Positions 59,236-64,000 of a stretch of 64,000 bases of DNA are shown here, one piece after another (within the stretch, counting starts at the first letter, position 1; each line of letters begins with the position of its first letter). This DNA is from JAKIYB01 sp964590255. Lineage in GTDB: Bacteria > Armatimonadota > Hebobacteria > CAIYQO01. The notes beneath the pieces were generated by a model. It searched no databases and was not told the DNA's origin. It worked only from the letters and a program-made list of their open reading frames with translations. Location of the stretch: NCBI GenBank assembly GCA_964590255.1, contig CAZPYA010000002.1, positions 1 to 64,000 on the forward strand, in the 5' to 3' direction. Made by a program: the position numbers and the translations under genes.

Positions 59236-59522
59236 CGCCGCGTCTGCCATCCACTACGCCAGGGCATCTCATCGCGCAACCGGGTTCGGAAGCCGAACCC
59301 ATGTCCCTGCGTCCCTTATTGCTGACCCTGCCCTGCGCGGCCGCGCTCGCGATGGGAGCCTGGCGGTAGCAGAGAGGTGGCGGTAATCAGCGACCCGTAT
59401 GCAATGGCGTCGCATTCATCCGGCGCATTCGGATCTCGATATGCTGCCCAGACATCTCCAGGTGGGCAAGGGGCATGGCATATCGCCGGCAGGGGCGCTA
59501 TGTCGCCAGCGCACATGCGCGG
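59236..59522. other. Gene-poor stretch after the histidine kinase
   Basis: Contains a small hairpin (GGTTCGG-AAG-CCGAACC, about 59281-59298). A 22-codon open frame at 59301-59369 encodes only a hydrophobic leader-like peptide (MSLRPLLLTLPCAAALAMGA). No supported gene; perhaps a truncated secreted protein. Confidence 0.35.
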
Positions 59523-61136
59523 TTATTTGGCTTTTTTGCGCCGCGGCGCCAGGACGGCGTTCACCGCGTCGATATCAAAGGCATTGGGATCGAATGGGCC
59601 GCCGTACCATTCCTGCATCTCGCGGTATTCGGGGTCCTTCGGCTCCGTCATCACCTCCAGGAAGTGGTAGTACCCCGTGATGCCGCCGATATCTTCCGGT
59701 GGGCAGGCGCCTTTGCCTTTGGTGCACACGGGATACGGCATGCCCTCCTGGCGCGGCAATACCTTTTCCAGCACGATCTCGTGCGTCCAACTATCACCGA
59801 AGTCATACTCGTAGGTGAAGCGCTGTTTTTCACCCAGGCCCATGGCGTTCAGCTTCGCGCGTGTTTCGCTGCTCACCGGCGGCCCGAAGCCATCCGGATC
59901 CGACGTGCCATACCGCTTGCCGTGAATCGCAAACTCGTGCAGGTGGGCATTCCCCCATCCCATCACAGTCTGGATGACGGCGTGCAGTTTCGCCAGGGTG
60001 ATATCCGCCGGCACCAGCACCCGCCGCCAGATGGGCGGTTTCGACCACTTCAGCGTGATCTTCAACTGCAGAATGGCGTCGGCGGGCAATGGCGCGTGAA
60101 TTGTCGGCTGGAAGCCCGTTTTGCGCGGCTGCGGCAGCATCTCCTGCATGATATCATCCAGGTAGTCGGGGTCGAGTATGCTCAGCGCCGCGGCAGCCTG
60201 CAGCGTCGCGTCCATCTTGCCCAGTGCCGTACCCAGGCGAATGAGGCCTTCATAGGCTTCCACCTCGTCGGGATCCAGTTCCACCACGCGCTGATAGGCG
60301 GCGAAGGCTTTCGCAAACTCGCCCAGGCGCCAGTAGGTATTGGCGAGGGCCAGGCCGGCTTCGGTATCATCGCGCGCGGGCTCGACCAGGGTGGACAGGA
60401 TGTCACGCGCTTCGTCATCACGGCCGAGGTCGAGTAGCAGCATTGCGGTGCTATACGTTGCCCGCACCCCGTATTCCGGGTCGCGGCGCATGTCCTGAAA
60501 AATATCAAGCGCCCGGTCGGACTGTTGCCGCTCCGTGAGCATTAGCGCATACGTGTAGCGCAACCGGGCGTCATCGGGTCGTCGGCGCAGGAGCGTTTCC
60601 AACAGCGAAACCGCCTCATCCTGCCGTTGCACCCCCCCGAGGCGCAGCGCCCGGTAGAAGAGCAACTCGTCATCATCCGGGAAGTGCTCCAGGCCTTTGT
60701 CAATGATCGCATCGGCCTTGTCGTCAAAGCCCATCTGGACCAGTGCGCTGGTCACGCCGCGGTACAACTCTTGATCCGGCTTGGCAGCACCCACCGCGCG
60801 TATAATCAGTTCCGCGCCATCCACGTCTTCCCCGACTTCCATCAGCGCCATGCCCAGGCCGATCGTCGCCGGCAGGTTATCGGGCTCCATTTCCAGCGCC
60901 CGCTCAAACGCGATGATCGCCTGTTCAAACTCCGCTATGCCGGTCAACGCCGTCCCCAACCCCACCTGCGCGGCGACCAGCGTGGGGTCCAGCGCGATGG
61001 CAGAGGCGAAGGCCGCCATTGCCTTCGGCAGGTCGCCGGCATGCACCGACGCCTGCCCCGCCTCGAACTGCTCCATCGCATCGGCAAAGTGAAAGCCGTC
61101 TTGCCCGCCCGATGGCGGCGTGTGTCGTTTGCACAT
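59523..61136 (-). CDS. TPR protein fused to plasmid pRiA4b ORF-3-like domain
   Basis: 537 aa. About nine TPR-like helical repeats span residues 18-340 (AGDLPKAMAAFASAIALDPT, AEFEQAIIAFERALEMEPD, YQRVVELDPDEVEAYEGLIR). A pRiA4b ORF-3-like domain (about 358-520) follows: LQLKITLKWSKPPIWRRVLV, HAVIQTVMGWGNAHLHEF, and FTYEYDFGDSWTHEI. This domain is widespread, often next to mobile elements, and has no firmly known function. The TPR part probably mediates protein binding. GGAG lies upstream of the ATG at 61136. Confidence 0.82.
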   Translation of the reverse strand: MCKRHTPPSGGQDGFHFADAMEQFEAGQASVHAGDLPKAMAAFASAIALDPTLVAAQVGLGTALTGIAEFEQAIIAFERALEMEPDNLPATIGLGMALMEVGEDVDGAELIIRAVGAAKPDQELYRGVTSALVQMGFDDKADAIIDKGLEHFPDDDELLFYRALRLGGVQRQDEAVSLLETLLRRRPDDARLRYTYALMLTERQQSDRALDIFQDMRRDPEYGVRATYSTAMLLLDLGRDDEARDILSTLVEPARDDTEAGLALANTYWRLGEFAKAFAAYQRVVELDPDEVEAYEGLIRLGTALGKMDATLQAAAALSILDPDYLDDIMQEMLPQPRKTGFQPTIHAPLPADAILQLKITLKWSKPPIWRRVLVPADITLAKLHAVIQTVMGWGNAHLHEFAIHGKRYGTSDPDGFGPPVSSETRAKLNAMGLGEKQRFTYEYDFGDSWTHEIVLEKVLPRQEGMPYPVCTKGKGACPPEDIGGITGYYHFLEVMTEPKDPEYREMQEWYGGPFDPNAFDIDAVNAVLAPRRKKAK

Positions 61137-61219
61137 GCCCGTGTCTCCTGTCTGTCTGATCGCCTATTTTCTTCCAGGATCCTTCAACATGCAAGCGTAA
61201 AAATCGCATTACGCCGGCT

Positions 61220-61248
61220 TGGTTGCAGGGGGTGTGCGTGGTATGATA
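61220..61248 (+). promoter_or_regulatory. Promoter of FAD oxidoreductase (TTGGTT-N17-TATGAT)
   Basis: TTGGTT (61220-61225), 17-nt spacer, TGG-TATGAT (61243-61248). About 30 nt before ATG 61278, with GGAGG in between. Confidence 0.6.
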
Positions 61249-61277
61249 CGGCTACCCGACATGGCGGAGGCATTGGC

Positions 61278-62633
61278 ATGGCTACAGTGTATGAGGCGGC
61301 GCGCGAGACGCCGGTGGCGTGGGAGGGCGACCTCTGCGTGGTCGGCGGCAGTTGCACCGGGCTGTTCGCCGCGGTGCGCGCCGCGCAGCAGGGATTGCGC
61401 GTGGCGCTGGTGGAGCTGAACGGGTATTTCGGCGGGACGGCCACCGCGGGACTGGTGAACGTGTGGCACACGCTGACCGACACCGGCGGGGAGCGGCCGA
61501 TCATCGCTGGCCTCACTCGGGAAATGCTGACCCGGCTGGAGCGCCGCGGGGCGATGCAGCCGTTCATGCAACATGGCTACCAGATGAACTGCGCCGCGCT
61601 GATATTGGAGCTGGACGCGCTGGTGCGCGAGCATCCGGGCATCCGCCCTTTCCTGCATGCGCGCTTCGTGGCGCCGGTGGCCGATGCCGACGGGCGGGTG
61701 ACGCACGCCGTTATCGAGGACAAAACCGGTCGGCGGGCCATTGCCGCGCGGGTGTTCATCGACGCCAGCGGCGACAGCGACCTGGTAACACGTATGGGCT
61801 GGCCCACCGTCACCCGCGAGGTGCTGCAGCCACCCACCACCTGTGCCTACCTGACCGGGTTGGATGCGGTGAAGGCGCAGAGCCCCGAGTTCAATATCCG
61901 CCATGACGTCTTTGATCCGCGCTACCCCGAAGCGCTGCCGCTCGGATTCCTATGGACGGCGTACGTGCCGGGAGCGCCGGAGATGACGATGGTGGCGGGC
62001 ACGCGGGTGCACGGCGCCAACTGCGCCGACGCCGACCAGCTCACCCGCGCCGAGATGGAAGGCCGCCGGCAGGTGCAATCGCTACTCGACCTGCTTCATC
62101 GCCACGTGCCCGGCGGCGACGCGGTGCAGCCGGTGGCGCTGCCCGCCTACATCGGCATCCGCGAAACGCGCCACGCCGTCTGCCGCCATCACCTCACCGA
62201 GGCGGAGTTGCTGGAGGGCACGCGCTTCCCCGACGCCATCGCCAACGGCACCTACCAGGTTGACATCCACCACGGCGCCGGCGCCGGCCTCACCTTCCGC
62301 TTCCTCAACGGCGTCGAGCAGACGCATGTGCCCGGCCAGCCGGTGGTCACCGGCCGCTGGCGCGCGCCGCGCGAGACGGATCCGCTGTACTACCAGATTC
62401 CCTACGGTGCCCTGGTGCCCCGCGACGCCCGCAACGTGCTTATCGCCGGCCGCGGCATCGACACCGACCAGGGCGCCCACGGCGCCGTGCGTGTGATGGT
62501 GAACACCAACCAGATGGGCGAAGCCGCCGGCCTCGCCGCCGCGCAAGCGTGCCAACGGAGTTGCGACGTGGGCGAGGTCGACACGGCGGCGCTGCGGGGG
62601 GTGATGGCGGAGGCGGGGTTGGTGGTATTGTAA
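61278..62633 (+). CDS. FAD-dependent oxidoreductase
   Basis: 451 aa of the FAD_oxidored family. The dinucleotide-binding motif is CVVGGSCTGLFAAVRAAQ (near 20-37), with the acidic strand end at VALVELNGYFGGTATAGLV. A second FAD contact is NVLIAGRGIDTDQGAHGAVR near 395-415, and NQMGEAAGLAAAQA is the C-terminal signature. Members oxidise diverse substrates; this one cannot be assigned. GGAGG and a clean promoter lie upstream. It is divergent from the TPR-pRiA4b gene. Confidence 0.85.
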   Translation: MATVYEAARETPVAWEGDLCVVGGSCTGLFAAVRAAQQGLRVALVELNGYFGGTATAGLVNVWHTLTDTGGERPIIAGLTREMLTRLERRGAMQPFMQHGYQMNCAALILELDALVREHPGIRPFLHARFVAPVADADGRVTHAVIEDKTGRRAIAARVFIDASGDSDLVTRMGWPTVTREVLQPPTTCAYLTGLDAVKAQSPEFNIRHDVFDPRYPEALPLGFLWTAYVPGAPEMTMVAGTRVHGANCADADQLTRAEMEGRRQVQSLLDLLHRHVPGGDAVQPVALPAYIGIRETRHAVCRHHLTEAELLEGTRFPDAIANGTYQVDIHHGAGAGLTFRFLNGVEQTHVPGQPVVTGRWRAPRETDPLYYQIPYGALVPRDARNVLIAGRGIDTDQGAHGAVRVMVNTNQMGEAAGLAAAQACQRSCDVGEVDTAALRGVMAEAGLVVL

Positions 62634-62689
62634 CATGGAGAACAAGCCGCTCTCTGTGTTTGAGAGCCCCTTTGCCTGTCATGTTTCCT

Positions 62690-62742
62690 CATCACTCCCC
62701 TCCCCGTGTAGGGGAGGTGGCGGGGGAGAGGTGAAACCGGCG
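62690..62742. repeat. Palindromic CCCCTCCCC-type element upstream of murI
   Basis: CACTCCCCTCCCC-GTGTA-GGGGAGGTGG with trailing GGGGGAGAGGTG. Another divergent member of the palindromic family, in the 264-nt space before murI. Confidence 0.5.
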
Positions 62743-62897
62743 GAACGGAATCCGTATCTGAATAGCAGCGGGGCTCTCGCCCTCCCGATTACTTCGGGGT
62801 GTTCCAGTTCCAGACGGTGACTAATCCAATACCTTCGGCAGGAATCCCCGCGGTGCTGCCGAAGTGAATACGTGTGCCAGACAAGCAGCTTGATTCG

Positions 62898-63701
62898 ATG
62901 TCCAACACCTCATCCCCCGTCATCGGCGTCTTCGATTCCGGCGTGGGCGGCCTCACGGTTGCCGGCGCGGTGCTGCGCCAGGTGCCGCGGGCACGGCTGA
63001 TTTACTTTGCCGACACCGCGCACGTGCCGTACGGCGGGCGCGAGCTGGCGCAGGTGCGCGATTTCGCGCTGCAGATCATCGCCTTCCTCTTCGCGCAGGG
63101 GGCGGACGCGGTGGTGATGGGCTGCAATATGTCCTCGGCCGCCGGGGCGCACACCGCGGCGGTGGCACAGTTCGACCGCCCGGTCTTCGAGGTGATCGGT
63201 CCGGGCAGCGCCGCCGCCTGCGCCGCCGGCCGCGGCGCCGTCGGCGTCATCGCCACGCTGGGCACGGTGAACAGCGGTGCCTACGGCCGCGCGCTGTGCG
63301 CCTGCGGCGCAACAGCGGTGTACCAGCAGCCCTGCCCGAAATTCGTGCCGCTGGTGGAAGCGGGTATCACCGACGGCCCCGAGGCGGAGGCGGCAGTAGC
63401 GGAATACCTGGCCCCGCTGCGCGACGCCGGCATCGACACGCTGGTGTTCGGCTGCACCCACTACCCCTTTCTGCGCGCGCCCATCGCCCGCTTCCTGGGC
63501 CCGGACGTCATCCTCATCGACCCCGCCGACGCCGTAGCCGACCAGGTGGCGGCCCAATTCGGCACCGGCCTCGCGCACGCCGACCCGAGTCGCCATCGCT
63601 TCTTCTGCAGCGGCGACCCCGCGCAGTTCCGTAAAAACGGCGAGTTCTTCCTGGGCCTGCCACTGCACTCTGTCGCGCAAGTGAACGTGCCGACGGAATA
63701 A
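62898..63701 (+). CDS. murI: Glutamate racemase
   Basis: 267 aa, normal size. It supplies D-glutamate for peptidoglycan. FDSGVGGLTVAGAVLRQVP opens the family motif (D13-S14), and the catalytic cysteines are C76 in VMGCNMSSA and C186 with H188 in FGCTHYPF. ADTAHVPYGGR is the substrate loop. The usual CNTAS motif is CNMSS here. ATG 62898 is preferred to an in-frame GTG at 62874. No strong ribosome site is seen. Confidence 0.92.
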   Translation: MSNTSSPVIGVFDSGVGGLTVAGAVLRQVPRARLIYFADTAHVPYGGRELAQVRDFALQIIAFLFAQGADAVVMGCNMSSAAGAHTAAVAQFDRPVFEVIGPGSAAACAAGRGAVGVIATLGTVNSGAYGRALCACGATAVYQQPCPKFVPLVEAGITDGPEAEAAVAEYLAPLRDAGIDTLVFGCTHYPFLRAPIARFLGPDVILIDPADAVADQVAAQFGTGLAHADPSRHRFFCSGDPAQFRKNGEFFLGLPLHSVAQVNVPTE

Positions 63702-63947
63702 CCCGCCGTCGGCACTACCCCTAGCGCAAGACATTTCATCACACGGTATATAGCCGGTTTGCTCGGTATATTGCCGATATTGGGCTGCGTTTTGTCAATT
63801 TGCCGCACAGCTTTCCCTATTAAATTTTTTTCGCAATATGTGATGACTTTCTCCACAATGTGGAAAAAGTACCCGGTTGCCTGGAAGACAACCGCTGTGT
63901 TCACCCCTGAACGCAGACGAAGAATCGGGATGATTGTGGAGAAAGAC
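63702..63947. other. AT-rich region with DnaA-box-like words before a partial gene
   Basis: Clearly AT-richer than the rest (TATATAG, TATATTGCC, TTAAATTTTTTT). Near-DnaA-box words occur at 63849-63857 (TTCTCCACA), 63859-63867 (TGTGGAAAA, reverse TTTTCCACA) and 63935-63943 (TGTGGAGAA, which includes the ribosome site of the next gene). No gene is supported in it. Confidence 0.4.
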
Positions 63948-64000
63948 ATGCGCGGTTTACAGTGGACAATGATGATGGTTTTCGCGGCGAGTATCCTGCT
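63948..64000 (+). CDS. Partial gene, start of a probable exported protein
   Basis: ATG at 63948 after GGAGAAAG. It reads MRGLQWTMMMVFAASIL, like the start of a signal peptide or membrane segment, and runs off the window. Nothing further can be said. Confidence 0.5.
   Translation, partial: MRGLQWTMMMVFAASIL

Noticed and set aside
59301..59369. 22-codon leader-like frame MSLRPLLLTLPCAAALAMGA
   Set aside because: Too short, no ribosome site and no following mature sequence; kept only as a note within the intergenic entry.

Overview
The window is about 64 kb of a high-GC (by eye roughly 65 %) bacterial genome. A 10-N scaffold gap at 54437-54446 shows it is a draft scaffold, probably metagenome-derived. 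Three things suggest a diderm, saccharolytic relative of Armatimonadota: lipid A genes, a prepilin with the FPVFAKAREKARQ signature seen in Armatimonadota and Planctomycetota, and several secreted heparinase-like proteins. The phylum is an inference. No rRNA, convincing tRNA or CRISPR array was seen.

Layout. 1-1162: a low-GC beta-lactamase-fold gene without catalytic residues, unlike the rest. 1417-16289: a polysaccharide-degradation locus with two secreted paralogous heparinase-like proteins, an unknown protein, a duplicated-module lipoprotein, an RmlC-like cupin, a GH2 hydrolase and a cytoplasmic heparinase II/III. 16285-16461: remnant of a phage terminase large subunit. 16904-19482: lipid A cluster lpxC - GNAT - fabZ - lpxA, closed by a strong hairpin. 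19649-23191: a solitary BrxC/DUF6079-like ATPase. 23280-24597: small accessory genes (BamE-like, orphan HicB) and the redox regulator Rex. 25114-29852: pseudopilin, SGNH esterase and uvrC.

29874-42132 is a mostly minus-strand stretch: PfkB kinase, GH65, a REP-type (Y1) transposase fused to a membrane domain, GHL10, a 65-aa protein, anmK, an SDR epimerase (+), a MNT/HEPN toxin-antitoxin pair with a broken toxin, prfA with a 35-nt frame-breaking insertion, and a GH15 glucoamylase-like enzyme. 42199-46317: membrane proteins and a cell-polarity or signalling module (MglA-type GTPase, roadblock protein, DUF4388 protein). 46400-53814: a low-GC small gene, L-fucose isomerase-like protein, a 34-aa membrane protein, GYF_2/membrane protein, an unknown 524-aa protein, nitroreductase and D-2-hydroxyacid dehydrogenase. 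53856-56961: two predicted nucleotidyltransferases flanking an unknown gene, then an unknown gene between REP-like hairpin arrays. 57121-64000: orphan histidine kinase, TPR-pRiA4b fusion, FAD oxidoreductase, murI and the start of one more gene.

Recurring themes. (1) The carbohydrate genes form a plausible route: secreted lyases and hydrolases, cytoplasmic GH2/GH15/GH65, then fucose isomerase, PfkB kinase and AnmK. (2) At least four genes have a TATAAT-like -10 box ending 6-8 nt before the start codon and no Shine-Dalgarno, the signature of leaderless mRNAs. (3) Several families of dispersed palindromic repeats sit between genes, one inside the GH65 reading frame, and the window encodes a RAYT-type transposase beside one such repeat. 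(4) Two genes (hepT, prfA) are interrupted by small indels that are either assembly errors or biologically meaningful.
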